NCBI GenBank assembly: GCA_030614785.1
Contig: JAUWTJ010000003.1
Span: forward strand, 1 to 64,000
DNA: 64,000 nucleotides
DNA from: Alphaproteobacteria bacterium
GTDB taxonomy: Bacteria > Pseudomonadota > Alphaproteobacteria > M2410
Reading direction: 5' to 3'
Under the pieces are notes generated by a model, which was not told where the DNA came from, ran no database searches, and saw nothing but the letters and a program-made list of their open reading frames with translations. The first letter of the stretch is position 1. The number at the start of each line of letters is the position of its first letter. A program made the position numbers and the translations under genes. Shown here piece by piece: positions 6,812 through 15,915 of the stretch.

Positions 6812-8902
6812 ATGACAGCCATCAATGAAGTCACCGACCTTGTCGTCGAAGGCGATATTGCCGTCCTCACCTTGAATTCTCCGCCTGTGAATGCGCTGTC
6901 CGCCAAGGTGCGAGATGGCATTTTCAATGGCATCGAACAGGCCGTTGGCGATGATGCCGTGAAAGCCGTTGTTCTGATCTGCGACGGACGGACGTTTATT
7001 GCCGGCGCTGATATCACCGAGTTCGGCGGCGCGCAGACGGGTGCCAGCCTGTTCGAAGCTCAGGCGATGATCGAGGGGTCTTCCAAACCGGTTGTAGCGG
7101 CCATTCACGGCACGGCGCTTGGCGGCGGCCTCGAAGTGGCGCTGACCTGTCATTACCGGATCGGCGTTCCTTCTGCAAAATGTGGATTGCCGGAAGTCAA
7201 CCTCGGGCTGCTGCCCGGGGCTGGCGGGACGCAGCGGCTGCCGCGGATTGTTGGCGTTGAGAAGGCCCTTGAGTTCATGACCTCGGGCACCCACGTTCCG
7301 GCGAACGCCTGTCTTGAAATAGGGCTGCTTGATGAAATGGCCGCCGAGGGTAACCTGCGCAGCGACGCCATCGCCTTTGCACAGAAACTTGTTGCCGAAG
7401 GGCGCCCGCTTAACAAGGTGCGCGATCTCAACGACAAGGTCGAAGCGGCACGCGGCAAGCCGGAAATCTTTGCCAACTTCCGCAAATCGATCGCGCGCAA
7501 AACCCGTGGGTTCAAAGCGCCTGAAGCGATTATCCAGTGTGTCGAGGCTGCCGTGGACGAGAGCTTTGACGACGGGATCAAGGTTGAACAGGCTCTCTTC
7601 CGTGACCTTGTCACCGGTGATCAGTCAGCGGCCCAGCGGCATGTGTTCTTTGCCGAGCGTCAGTGCTGGAAGATCCCTGATGTGCCCAAAGACACCGCTA
7701 CGATCCCCGTGGAAAAAGTTGGTATCATCGGTGCCGGTACCATGGGCGGCGGTATCGCGATGAACTTTGCCTCTGCGGGTTATCCGGTCACCATCGTTGA
7801 GACCAAACAGGACGCGCTGGACCGAGGTCTCGGAGTTGTCCGGGCAAACTATGAACGCTCCGCCAAGCGCGGGCGCTTTACCATGGAGGAAGCCGAGGCT
7901 CGCATCGCGCGGATCACCGGCACCCTCAGTCTTGAAGATCTGGCCGATTGCGATCTGGTCATTGAAGCGGTTTTCGAAAACATGAAGATCAAGAAAGAGA
8001 TCTTTGGTAATCTCGACCGCATTGTGAAGCAGGGCGCGATCCTTGCGTCCAATACGTCAGCGCTCAATATTGATGAAATTGCAACGGCAACCACACGCCC
8101 TGAAGCGGTTATTGGTCTGCATTTCTTCTCTCCGGCCAACGTCATGCGTCTGCTGGAAGTCGTGCGTGCGGATCACACCTCCAAGGACGTGATCAATACG
8201 TCGATGCAAATCGCCAAGAAGATAGGCAAGATCGCCGCGCTCGTCGGTGTCTGTCCCGGTTTTGTCGGCAATAGGATCCTTGGTCGGCGTCAGGCCATGG
8301 CCCAGCGCCTTATGTTTGAAGGCACGATGCCGTGGGATGTGGACCGGGTGCTGTTTGGTTTTGGTTTCCCGATGGGGCCGTTTGCCATGTCGGATCTAGC
8401 CGGGCTTGATATTGGCTGGAACAAGGAAGCCTCAAAGGGTGAGACCATTCGCGATGTGCTGTGCGAGATGGATCGCCGGGGTCAAAAGACCGGTGCTGGC
8501 TATTATGACTATGATGAAAACCGCAATGCCAACCCGTCTCCTGTGACCGAGAAAATCATCAACGAGTTTGTTGACAAATCGGGGATCAACAAGCGCAGCT
8601 ATACGGATGAAGAGATTCTCCAGCGTTGTCTGTTCCCGATGATCAATGAAGGCGCCAAGCTGCTTGAAGAAGGTATGGCAATCCGCTCCTCGGACATCGA
8701 TATCGTCTGGATCAACGGCTACGGCTGGCCGGCCTATCGCGGCGGCCCGATGTTCTATGGTGATCTCGTCGGTCTCGACAAGGTGCTGGCAGGCATGAAG
8801 GAACTCGAAGCCGAGCTCGGCGCGGAGTTCAAACCTGCAGCGCTGCTTGAAAAGCTTGTCGCAGAAGGCAAGAAATTTAGCGACGTTCCGCCAAAGGGAT
8901 AA
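6812..8902 (+). CDS. Bifunctional enoyl-CoA hydratase / 3-hydroxyacyl-CoA dehydrogenase (FadJ/FadB-type)
   Basis: The 696-residue protein carries two steps of beta-oxidation. The N-terminal crotonase domain (about 1-200) shows FIAGADITEFGG and HGTALGGGLEVAL for the oxyanion hole and LPEVNLGLLPGAGGTQRL with the catalytic acid. The NAD-binding domain begins near residue 300 (VGIIGAGTMGGGIAMNFASA), followed by ASNTSALNIDEIA and GLHFFSPANVMRL with the catalytic histidine. A C-terminal dehydrogenase repeat completes it. The length suits the family. The start is ATG after GGGAAGA. No thiolase gene is adjacent, so the last step is supplied from elsewhere. Confidence 0.93.
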   Translation: MTAINEVTDLVVEGDIAVLTLNSPPVNALSAKVRDGIFNGIEQAVGDDAVKAVVLICDGRTFIAGADITEFGGAQTGASLFEAQAMIEGSSKPVVAAIHGTALGGGLEVALTCHYRIGVPSAKCGLPEVNLGLLPGAGGTQRLPRIVGVEKALEFMTSGTHVPANACLEIGLLDEMAAEGNLRSDAIAFAQKLVAEGRPLNKVRDLNDKVEAARGKPEIFANFRKSIARKTRGFKAPEAIIQCVEAAVDESFDDGIKVEQALFRDLVTGDQSAAQRHVFFAERQCWKIPDVPKDTATIPVEKVGIIGAGTMGGGIAMNFASAGYPVTIVETKQDALDRGLGVVRANYERSAKRGRFTMEEAEARIARITGTLSLEDLADCDLVIEAVFENMKIKKEIFGNLDRIVKQGAILASNTSALNIDEIATATTRPEAVIGLHFFSPANVMRLLEVVRADHTSKDVINTSMQIAKKIGKIAALVGVCPGFVGNRILGRRQAMAQRLMFEGTMPWDVDRVLFGFGFPMGPFAMSDLAGLDIGWNKEASKGETIRDVLCEMDRRGQKTGAGYYDYDENRNANPSPVTEKIINEFVDKSGINKRSYTDEEILQRCLFPMINEGAKLLEEGMAIRSSDIDIVWINGYGWPAYRGGPMFYGDLVGLDKVLAGMKELEAELGAEFKPAALLEKLVAEGKKFSDVPPKG

Positions 8903-9008
8903 AGTATATCCGGAACCTGGCCGCGCTTCTGAACAGGGAGTGCGGCCTTGTTCTGGCGTATTGCAACTCCGATGAAACCTTGACACCTCCCCTGAGGGGA
9001 AAGAAACC

Positions 9009-10817
9009 ATGACCAGCCTTGCGAAATCACTGTTCCGTGCTTTCCACTTTGCTGCCGCGGCCCTGTTTGCTGTCGTTGTTCTGGCCGCCTGCAACGACGC
9101 GGCCGTGCGTGAGACGCCGCAATCGGCGGCGCCAGGAGAAGTGCACGTCTATGTAGCGAAGAAGATCATCACCATGGAACCGGCGATGCCGGAGGCGAAG
9201 GTGGTTGCGATCCGGGACGGGCATATTTTGGGGGTCGGACGCACGCTGGACGATCTCGAGCCGTGGACGCGGGGGCAGCCCCACGTCATTGACTACGGGT
9301 TTGCCGACAAAGTGCTGATGCCTGGCCTTATCGATCCGCACCTGCACCCAATCATGGGTGCGGTTCTTCTGCCAACGGAGTTTATCACGCCCGAGGACTG
9401 GAACCTGCCGGGCAATTATGTGACGGGCGTGCGCACGCCGGAGGCCTACCGCAAACGGCTGGCCGACGCGATTGCGGCGAGCGATGCAACGTCCGGCAAA
9501 CCCTTCATTTCCTGGGGCTATCATAAGCTCTGGCATGGCAGCCTCTCCCGCGCCGACCTTGATGCCATCGAGGCCAACCGGCCGGTGATCGTCTGGCAGC
9601 GTTCCTTCCACGAGATCATCGCCAATACGGCGGCCATGGCGATGATGGGATTTAACAGTCCGGCGGATCTTGAGCCTTTCCTGAAAATGCCGGGTGTCGA
9701 CCGCCATCATGTCAGTTTTGAAGACGGCCATTTCATGGAAACGGGCCTTGTCGCGGCGCTGGCGAAGCTCCAGCCGCATATCCTGTCGCCCGAGCACCTC
9801 GGCGAGGGCTTCTCGATCATGCAGACCATGCTGCTTGATGCGGGTGTCACGATGATCGCCGACATGGCGACCGGTATTTTTGCCGATTTCAAAACAGAAG
9901 CGGCGATGATTGAGAATGCTTTTGAGAAGACCGGTGCGCCGGTCCGGATTCTCATGGTGCCGCTGGCCAAGACGCTGATGGCACAGAAGGGAAGTTTCGA
10001 AGAGGCGAATGCTTTCATCCGCGAGCAGGAGAAGATCTACGAGGGTCGCCGTCTGTTCATGAACAATCGTATCAAGCTTATCGCCGATGGCGCGTTCTTT
10101 TCGCAGTTCATGCGCATGAACGCTCCGGGATATACTGATGGTCACGAGGGCAAATGGATCACCGAGCCGGATGAATTGCGGGCCATGGCGATTGAATTCT
10201 GGAACGCCGGATACAAGATCCATACCCATGTCAATGGCGATGAAGGCCTTGATGTCGTACTGGATATTCTTGAAGATCTGCAGGCGGATAAACCACGGCC
10301 AGATCATCGGTTCACGCTGGAACATCTGGGCTATTCCACGGAAAGCCAGAACCGGCGGCTGGCGGAGCTTGGGGCTCTGGTGTCGGCCCAGCCCAATTAT
10401 GTCTATGTGCTGAGCCATGAATATGCCCGCAATGGCATGGGCTATGACCGCGCCTCGCAGATCTCGCGCCTGGGATCGCTTGAGCGGCTCGGCGTGCCGC
10501 TGGCGCTTCATTCCGATCTCACCATGGCACCTGCCCAGCCTTTGTTCCTCGCCTGGCTCGCCGCCAACCGGGTTAACATGGAAGGCAATGTCATGGCGCC
10601 GAACGAGCGCATCAGCCTTGACAAGGCATTGCGGTCGATCACGATCGACGCGGCTTATGTGCTGGGGCTGGAAGACGAGATTGGCTCCATTGTCGCTGGC
10701 AAGCGCGCTGACTTCGCCGTGCTTGAAGAAGATCCGATGCAGATGGGTGCCAAGGGATTGAAAGATGTGCCGGTCTGGGGTGTGGTCTTTGAAGGTGAAG
10801 TGCACCCGCGGAAATAA
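9009..10817 (+). CDS. Lipoprotein amidohydrolase (YtcJ-like, amidohydrolase family 3)
   Basis: The 602-residue protein starts with a lipoprotein signal: a charged start, a hydrophobic stretch and the lipobox LAAC at about residues 24-27. The mature enzyme would therefore be anchored on the periplasmic side. The body is a metal-dependent amidohydrolase: GLIDPHLHP supplies the first HxH pair, IHTHVNGDEG and FTLEHLGYS later histidines, and LALHSDLTM the final aspartate. The C-terminal SIVAGKRADFAVLEEDP segment closes the composite beta-domain. Members hydrolyse amides or cyclic ureides; the substrate is unknown. ATG follows AGGGGAAAG. It lies about 105 bases after fadJ in the same direction. Confidence 0.87.
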   Translation: MTSLAKSLFRAFHFAAAALFAVVVLAACNDAAVRETPQSAAPGEVHVYVAKKIITMEPAMPEAKVVAIRDGHILGVGRTLDDLEPWTRGQPHVIDYGFADKVLMPGLIDPHLHPIMGAVLLPTEFITPEDWNLPGNYVTGVRTPEAYRKRLADAIAASDATSGKPFISWGYHKLWHGSLSRADLDAIEANRPVIVWQRSFHEIIANTAAMAMMGFNSPADLEPFLKMPGVDRHHVSFEDGHFMETGLVAALAKLQPHILSPEHLGEGFSIMQTMLLDAGVTMIADMATGIFADFKTEAAMIENAFEKTGAPVRILMVPLAKTLMAQKGSFEEANAFIREQEKIYEGRRLFMNNRIKLIADGAFFSQFMRMNAPGYTDGHEGKWITEPDELRAMAIEFWNAGYKIHTHVNGDEGLDVVLDILEDLQADKPRPDHRFTLEHLGYSTESQNRRLAELGALVSAQPNYVYVLSHEYARNGMGYDRASQISRLGSLERLGVPLALHSDLTMAPAQPLFLAWLAANRVNMEGNVMAPNERISLDKALRSITIDAAYVLGLEDEIGSIVAGKRADFAVLEEDPMQMGAKGLKDVPVWGVVFEGEVHPRK

Positions 10818-10854
10818 TGTCCACCCAACAAGAAAAACAAACGAAGAGAGTGAT

Positions 10855-11931
10855 ATGACCGACTTGTTCGAGCCGATGACATTTGCCCGCGGGAAGCGCA
10901 TGAAAAACCGCTTCATGCTGGCCCCGCTGACCAATACCCAGTCCCACGAAGATGGCACGCTGGGCGATGATGAATATCACTGGCTGACCATGCGGGCGAA
11001 GGGCGGCTTTGGTGCGACGATGACCTGCGCCGCCCATGTCCAGGCCGTCGGACAGGGTTTTCCCGGGCAACTTGGGATCTTCAGTGATAATCATCTGAAA
11101 GGTTTGACGCGTCTTGCCAAAGGCATCAAGAATGAAAACAGTCTTTCCATCGTGCAGCTGCATCATGCCGGGATGCGTTCGCCGGACGCGCTCATCGGGC
11201 AAAAGCCCGTGTGCCCCTCGGAGAATGAAGAGACCGAAGCCCGGGCGCTTTCGACCGAAGAGGTTGAGGAGCTGACCGAGGACTTTGTAGCAGGGGCCGT
11301 GCGGGCAGAGCGGGCAGGGTTCGACGGCGTCGAACTTCATGGCGCGCACGGGTATATTCTTTGCCAGTTTTTGAGCCCGGTGATCAATCAGCGCGATGAT
11401 AAATATGGCGGCTCGCTGGAAAATCGCTCGCGGCTCATCTTTGATATTATCAAGGGCATTCGGGAGCGCTGTCGGCCTGATTTCAATCTTGGCATCAGGC
11501 TTTCGCCGGAACGTTTTGACGTCAAGCTCGCTGAAATCCTGCAACTTGCGCAAAAACTGATGTCGGAGGGCGAAGTGGATTATATCGATATGTCGCTCTG
11601 GGATGTCTTCAAGGAACCGGTCGAGGACGAGTTTCAGGGGCGCAGTCTGATGTCATATTTCACCGCGCTCGACAGGGGCGATGTGCGGCTCGGCGTCGCT
11701 GGCAAGGTGCGCACGCCGCAGGATGCTCGGCAGTGTCTTGAAGAGGGCGCAGATTTTGTGCTGCTGGGACGGGCTGCTATTTTGCATCATGATTTTCCTG
11801 ATCGGACAAAGGCGAATGCCGAGTTTGAGCCGGTCAACAACCCGGTAAGCGCTGACTATCTGCGTTCCGAAGGACTTGGCGAGGCGTTTATCAATTATAT
11901 GAGCGCCTGGAAGGGTTTTGTTGAAGGGTGA
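10855..11931 (+). CDS. NADH:flavin oxidoreductase, Old Yellow Enzyme family
   Basis: The 358-residue FMN enzyme reduces activated C=C bonds. Seen in sequence: MLAPLTNTQSHEDG near the FMN site, QLHHAGMRSP, the HGAHGYILCQFLSP motif with the paired histidines that bind the substrate carbonyl, the YGGSLENRSR phosphate-binding segment, and GRAAILHHDFP near the end. The frame could be opened further upstream, inside the preceding gene, but the ATG at 10855 after GAAGAGAG begins the conserved region and is preferred. The downstream enoyl-CoA hydratase gene starts 18 bases after the stop. An alkene reductase beside two hydratases suggests breakdown of an unsaturated or cyclic compound. Confidence 0.88.
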   Translation: MTDLFEPMTFARGKRMKNRFMLAPLTNTQSHEDGTLGDDEYHWLTMRAKGGFGATMTCAAHVQAVGQGFPGQLGIFSDNHLKGLTRLAKGIKNENSLSIVQLHHAGMRSPDALIGQKPVCPSENEETEARALSTEEVEELTEDFVAGAVRAERAGFDGVELHGAHGYILCQFLSPVINQRDDKYGGSLENRSRLIFDIIKGIRERCRPDFNLGIRLSPERFDVKLAEILQLAQKLMSEGEVDYIDMSLWDVFKEPVEDEFQGRSLMSYFTALDRGDVRLGVAGKVRTPQDARQCLEEGADFVLLGRAAILHHDFPDRTKANAEFEPVNNPVSADYLRSEGLGEAFINYMSAWKGFVEG

Positions 11932-11949
11932 ATTGTGGGAGAAGAGATC

Positions 11950-12720
11950 ATGACCAGCGACAGTGATATTTTAATTGTGGAAAAGCGCGGTGCTGTTGAG
12001 TGGGTGACGCTCAATCGTCCGGATCGTCTGAATGCTTTGAGCGGTGAAATGGTCCGGCGCTTGCGTGAGTATTTCGAAGCCAAATACCGCGACGACGAAA
12101 CCAGGGTCATTGTTTTGAAGGCCAATGGCCGGGCCTTTTGTGCCGGACTTGATTTGAAAGAAAGCGATGGCGGCGGCGACGGGTCTGTTGAATCAGCCAT
12201 GAGAGGCCAGCGCAACATTCAGGATATCTACAAGGCCATGCGGCGGTGCCCGCAACCGGTTATCGCTCTTGTTCAAGGGGCTGCCTGCGGCGGGGGCATG
12301 TCGCTCGCGCTGGCGTCGGATATTCGTATCCTCGGCGAGTCGGCAAAGCTCAATGCGGCCTATCTCACCATTGGAACGACGGGTTGCGATATGGGGGCGA
12401 GCTACTTCCTGCCCCGGCTGGTCGGGCTTTCTCTGGCCTCGGAGCTCCTGCTGACCGGGCGCTTCATTCATGCTGAAGAGGCGATACAGCACCGACTTGC
12501 CTCGCGTATGGTTCCTGACAGCGAACTGGAAGGGGCTGCTGCTGATCTCATCGAGGCGATGCTGGCGGCGACCGGGTTTGGTTTGCGGATGACCAAGGAT
12601 GCGCTCAATTTCTCGATTGATGCACAAAGCATGGAAGCCGCCATGGCGATGGAGGACCGGCAGCAAATTCTGGCTGTTATGAGCGGCGAGCTGGCAGAGC
12701 GGCGGAAAAAGTTTCTCTGA
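11950..12720 (+). CDS. Enoyl-CoA hydratase/isomerase family protein
   Basis: The 256-residue crotonase-fold protein has the CoA-binding and oxyanion segments RAFCAGLDLKE and QGAACGGGMSLALA, then TGCDMGASYFLPRLVG where the usual acidic residue of classical hydratases is replaced by other polar residues. It could be a hydratase, isomerase or other CoA-ester enzyme. The frame also has a GTG at 11935, but GGGAGAAGAG at 11937-11946 is a good ribosome site for the ATG at 11950, which I use. It is the last gene of the co-directional catabolic set; no clear terminator follows. Confidence 0.85.
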   Translation: MTSDSDILIVEKRGAVEWVTLNRPDRLNALSGEMVRRLREYFEAKYRDDETRVIVLKANGRAFCAGLDLKESDGGGDGSVESAMRGQRNIQDIYKAMRRCPQPVIALVQGAACGGGMSLALASDIRILGESAKLNAAYLTIGTTGCDMGASYFLPRLVGLSLASELLLTGRFIHAEEAIQHRLASRMVPDSELEGAAADLIEAMLAATGFGLRMTKDALNFSIDAQSMEAAMAMEDRQQILAVMSGELAERRKKFL

Positions 12721-12896
12721 TGATGAATATGATCTGGTGGGTGTATTTCCATCGGGCATCTTTGCGCGCAACTATAAGCAGTTTTTTTTATTTATGTGCG
12801 GTAAAGTAGAAGTTGTTGCGATTCACTCGCAATTAATATCCCTCTGTCACATTGCCATCAGTTGATGGAATAACTGAACGACATATGGGGACTACT

Positions 12897-14399
12897 ATGC
12901 TGAAACGTAACTGGACGTCTCAAGGGGTTTTTTCTGGAAGTCAGAATAGCGACCGCTTTGAGAATATGGTCAAGACCATGCCGATTGCGGTCATGACCTG
13001 CGACATACATAACGACTTCAAGATCGATTACATCAACGACAGTACCTTGCAAGAGCTTGGCAAGGTTGAGCACCTTCTTCCGTGTAAGGTAGCGGAATTG
13101 ATGGGGCAGTCGGTCGATATCTTCCACAAGAATCCATCCTTTCAAAGACAGATTCTCTCTGACCCAACGAAATTGCCGCACAAGGCGACGATTACACTGG
13201 GCGAAGAATTTCTCGATCTTTATGTAACAGCCATGTTCGACGCGGGCGGCAAGTATACCGGTCCGATGTTGACCTGGAGTGTGGTGACCGAACGGGTCGA
13301 GAAAGAAAGGGAGACAGCGCGTCTTCTGAAAATGATGGATGACATGCCGGTTAACGTGATGATGGCGGACAAGGATACGCTTGAAGTTATCTATGCCAAC
13401 AAAACCAGCATCGACACATTGACAACGCTGGAACGTCTTTTGCCGATCAAGGCGAAGGATCTTATCGGGACCTGTATTGATATTTTCCACAAGAACCCGG
13501 CGCATCAGCGAGCCCTGTTGGCCGATCCAAAGAATTTGCCATGGGAATCCAACATTTCCCTGGGTGATGACACGCTCTCCTTGCGGGTCACGCGCCTTGA
13601 TGATGCCGACGGCAACTATATTGCGCCTTTGCTGACGTGGAATGTCATCTCGGACCAAATCAAGATGGCTGACAATGTCGGCAATGTATCGGTTTCTGTT
13701 TCTGCAGCGGCGACGCAGCTTGATGCGAACTCTGTTTCAATGGCGGCTGCTACGGATGAGACGTCCGCACAGGCTGCTGCTGTGGCCGCGGCTTCGGAGC
13801 AATTGTCAACCAGCGTCAATGAAATCTCGTCGCAAGTGGTCAAGTCAGCCGAAATTGCAGATGCCGCCGTTAAGGAAGCGCGCCGTTCAAGCGACTCGAT
13901 TGATGCACTGGCAGAAGGCGCCAATAAAATTGGTGATGTTGTGACCCTTATTCAGGACATTGCCAGTCAGACTAACCTGCTTGCCCTCAACGCAACAATT
14001 GAAGCGGCCCGGGCTGGCGATGCCGGCAAGGGCTTTGCGGTTGTGGCGTCTGAAGTCAAGACGCTGGCCAATCAAACGGCCAAGGCAACCGAGGATATCG
14101 CTGCGCAGGTCACCGGCATTCAGCAGAATGTGAGTGATTCCGTTGCTGCGATCAAGACAATCACCGAGACCATCGAGAACATGGATGAAATCACCACGGC
14201 AGTTTCGGCGGCGGTTGAAGAACAGGGTGTTGCCACTCAGGAAGTCAATCAGAACATCCAGGGCGTCATGACGGCGGCTGAAGATACCGGGCACCTTGCG
14301 GCGCAGGTTCGTGAAGCGTCTTCAGAGCTCAGCCAGCAGTCTGAGGCAATGAACGGCCACGTCAACCAGTTCCTGGCGCAAATGGGCGTCAAACGATAG
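12897..14399 (+). CDS. Soluble methyl-accepting chemotaxis protein with two PAS-like domains
   Basis: The 500-residue protein has two copies of a PAS-like domain (about 20-140 and 150-260), each with the phrase DIFHKNP, a following DP.NLP-type segment and a closing GP/APLLTW strand. The rest is a methyl-accepting signalling domain whose tip reads IASQTNLLALNATIEAARAGDAGKGFAVVA, in part the CheA/CheW contact region. No membrane segment is present, so it is a cytoplasmic receptor for an internal signal, perhaps redox or a cofactor. A longer frame exists upstream, but GGGGA six bases before the ATG at 12897 favours this start. No other che genes are in the window. Confidence 0.88.
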   Translation: MLKRNWTSQGVFSGSQNSDRFENMVKTMPIAVMTCDIHNDFKIDYINDSTLQELGKVEHLLPCKVAELMGQSVDIFHKNPSFQRQILSDPTKLPHKATITLGEEFLDLYVTAMFDAGGKYTGPMLTWSVVTERVEKERETARLLKMMDDMPVNVMMADKDTLEVIYANKTSIDTLTTLERLLPIKAKDLIGTCIDIFHKNPAHQRALLADPKNLPWESNISLGDDTLSLRVTRLDDADGNYIAPLLTWNVISDQIKMADNVGNVSVSVSAAATQLDANSVSMAAATDETSAQAAAVAAASEQLSTSVNEISSQVVKSAEIADAAVKEARRSSDSIDALAEGANKIGDVVTLIQDIASQTNLLALNATIEAARAGDAGKGFAVVASEVKTLANQTAKATEDIAAQVTGIQQNVSDSVAAIKTITETIENMDEITTAVSAAVEEQGVATQEVNQNIQGVMTAAEDTGHLAAQVREASSELSQQSEAMNGHVNQFLAQMGVKR

Positions 14400-14430
14400 T
14401 TCATCAGAGCGATACCAATATTTGAGATCG

Positions 14431-14454
14431 GGGAGCCTTGCGGCTCCCCTTTTC
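14431..14454 (+). terminator. Intrinsic terminator after the chemoreceptor gene
   Basis: GGGGAGCC (14431-14438), loop TTGC, GGCTCCCC (14443-14450), then TTTTC. It lies 30 bases past the stop codon, between convergent genes. Confidence 0.88.
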
Positions 14455-14490
14455 TTTGCTCGGCTCACAAGATGTATTCGGTCGGGATGA

Positions 14491-15276
14491 TCAGGTGACT
14501 GCTCTGGTGTAAAGGTGCCAGGTGGCGTGCCCCAACACAGGCAGGGTGAAGAAGAGGCCGATCAGGCCGCTGAGCAGGGAAAGACCGATCAGGAGGCCGA
14601 TGATGAACCACCACAGGATCATGGGGCCGGGATTGGTCTTTACGACTTTGACGGATGTTATCATTGCGGTGACAAAATCGACATCTCGATCAAACAGGAG
14701 CGGCAAGGAAACGACGGTAATGGAAAAGACAAAAAAGGCGATCATGGCGCCGGTGAGATTGCCAAGCACCAGAAACACCAGGCCGGTTGGTGTGGTGAAG
14801 ATCTGGGTTATGAACTCGGATGGCGAGAAGGATTTTAATCCCATAAAGCCGAAAAACAGAAGGGCCGCAATATCCATCCAGATAATTATGGCGAAACCGG
14901 TGATCAAGGCCATCCAACCCAGGTCGCGCCGGCTTGTTCCTTTTACCGATGAAAGAACGTCGGGCCAGGAAAGGGCCTCTGATCTGGAAAGCTTGCGGCT
15001 GACATCATAGAGCCCCGCAGCCATGAACGGTGCCAGGATGGCGAAACAGATCACCAGGGGATAGACGAAAAACGGAAGGCCCGCGAGGGTCAGCAAAAAA
15101 TACATCATCCACCCGCCAAGTGCATAGACGCCGCCGAAAAACAAACCGTATTGAGGGACGCTTCGAAAGTCCGCGAGCCCGCTTGCAAGAGCTGCCCGGA
15201 TATCTGCGATCTCAAGGTTCCGGATTTCGGGGGCGCGCGCTGCCTCGCCCTGAGGTATGGTCGTTGTCTCGCTCAT
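14491..15276 (-). CDS. DUF2189 integral membrane protein
   Basis: The 261-residue protein has a short polar N-terminus with the EIRNLEIADIRAALASGLADF start typical in part of DUF2189, then about six hydrophobic segments (near 42-65, 70-92, 125-150, 165-195, 200-215, 220-250). FMAAGLYDVSRKLSRSE between the second and third is a conserved cytoplasmic loop. The family occurs in proteobacteria and is sometimes labelled cytochrome-oxidase-like, without experimental support known to me. The DUF1992 gene follows upstream on the same strand with a 20-base gap, so the two may form a small operon. Confidence 0.8.
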   Translation of the reverse strand: MSETTTIPQGEAARAPEIRNLEIADIRAALASGLADFRSVPQYGLFFGGVYALGGWMMYFLLTLAGLPFFVYPLVICFAILAPFMAAGLYDVSRKLSRSEALSWPDVLSSVKGTSRRDLGWMALITGFAIIIWMDIAALLFFGFMGLKSFSPSEFITQIFTTPTGLVFLVLGNLTGAMIAFFVFSITVVSLPLLFDRDVDFVTAMITSVKVVKTNPGPMILWWFIIGLLIGLSLLSGLIGLFFTLPVLGHATWHLYTRAVT

Positions 15277-15296
15277 TCTGGTTTCACCCGTTGTTT

Positions 15297-15614
15297 TCAG
15301 AGCTTTTTTTGCTCGACGAAAATCTGGATCTTCAATTGCTTGTCTGCGATCTGTTTTTGAAGCGCCTTGCGTTCCTGCTGATCGGTCTCTTGCGCAAATT
15401 TCTTGCGCAAACCTTCGAGCTCCTTGAAGAGCCCGACTTCACCAGGAGCAAAACCGGAGTTCTTCAGGACCTTGAAGGCGATTTTGAGCTCTTCGGGGGT
15501 TTGAGCGAAACCGTCTTGCAGATCAAGCTCCTTTCCGAAGTGCTTGCTGCGTTTCAATTCGCCGCTCTTTTCGGCCTCTTTGACCCACTTTCCTGCAATG
15601 TCATCACTGGTCAC
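15297..15614 (-). CDS. DUF1992 (DnaJ-C28-like) domain protein
   Basis: The 105-residue protein carries the DUF1992 pattern: an early GELKRSKHFGKELDL segment, PEELKIAFKVLKNSGFAP in the middle, and a charged coiled-coil C-terminus rich in K, Q and E. The domain is named for its presence in human DNAJC28 and has no settled function in bacteria. The start is GTG at 15614 after a strong AAGGAGAG. It is soluble, with no signal peptide. It probably heads the transcript that continues into the DUF2189 gene. Confidence 0.8.
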   Translation of the reverse strand: MTSDDIAGKWVKEAEKSGELKRSKHFGKELDLQDGFAQTPEELKIAFKVLKNSGFAPGEVGLFKELEGLRKKFAQETDQQERKALQKQIADKQLKIQIFVEQKKL

Positions 15615-15915
15615 GATCTCTCCTTCAGGTCGCCGCTGAGGTGATTGCCGTCTGTGGTCAATAGACCATAGTTTCTCGTAGTTTTAAACCGCAAGACGAT
15701 CTTGCGGAAATCCTTGAAGCTCGCATTTTGGGTCAATGGCTCAGCCGTGAGGAATGGACCCTGGATTAGCACGTGGAATAATTGCCGCAGGGGGGCTAAA
15801 ATTGCTTGATTCGCGGCTGTGAGGAGCGGTAACTGCTTTGTGGGCACTGCGCTGCCGTGCCCGCGCTGCCGCGGCTCGTTGAAGGCGCGTGAGGGTTCTG
15901 ACAGGGAAAGAAACT
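15615..15915. other. Divergent promoter region
   Basis: About 300 bases between the DUF1992 gene (minus strand) and the NDUFA9-like gene (plus strand). No coding frame with a believable composition or ribosome site is present. Both promoters should lie here but I cannot identify them with confidence. Confidence 0.4.

Noticed and set aside
8919-8950. Terminator after the FadJ-type gene
   Set aside because: GGCCGC/GCGGCC can pair but only around a long loop and without a proper T-run.
9027-10958. 643-residue minus-strand open frame
   Set aside because: Shadow of the amidohydrolase gene; rich in R, H and Q as expected for antisense of G/C-rich coding DNA, and no domain recognised.
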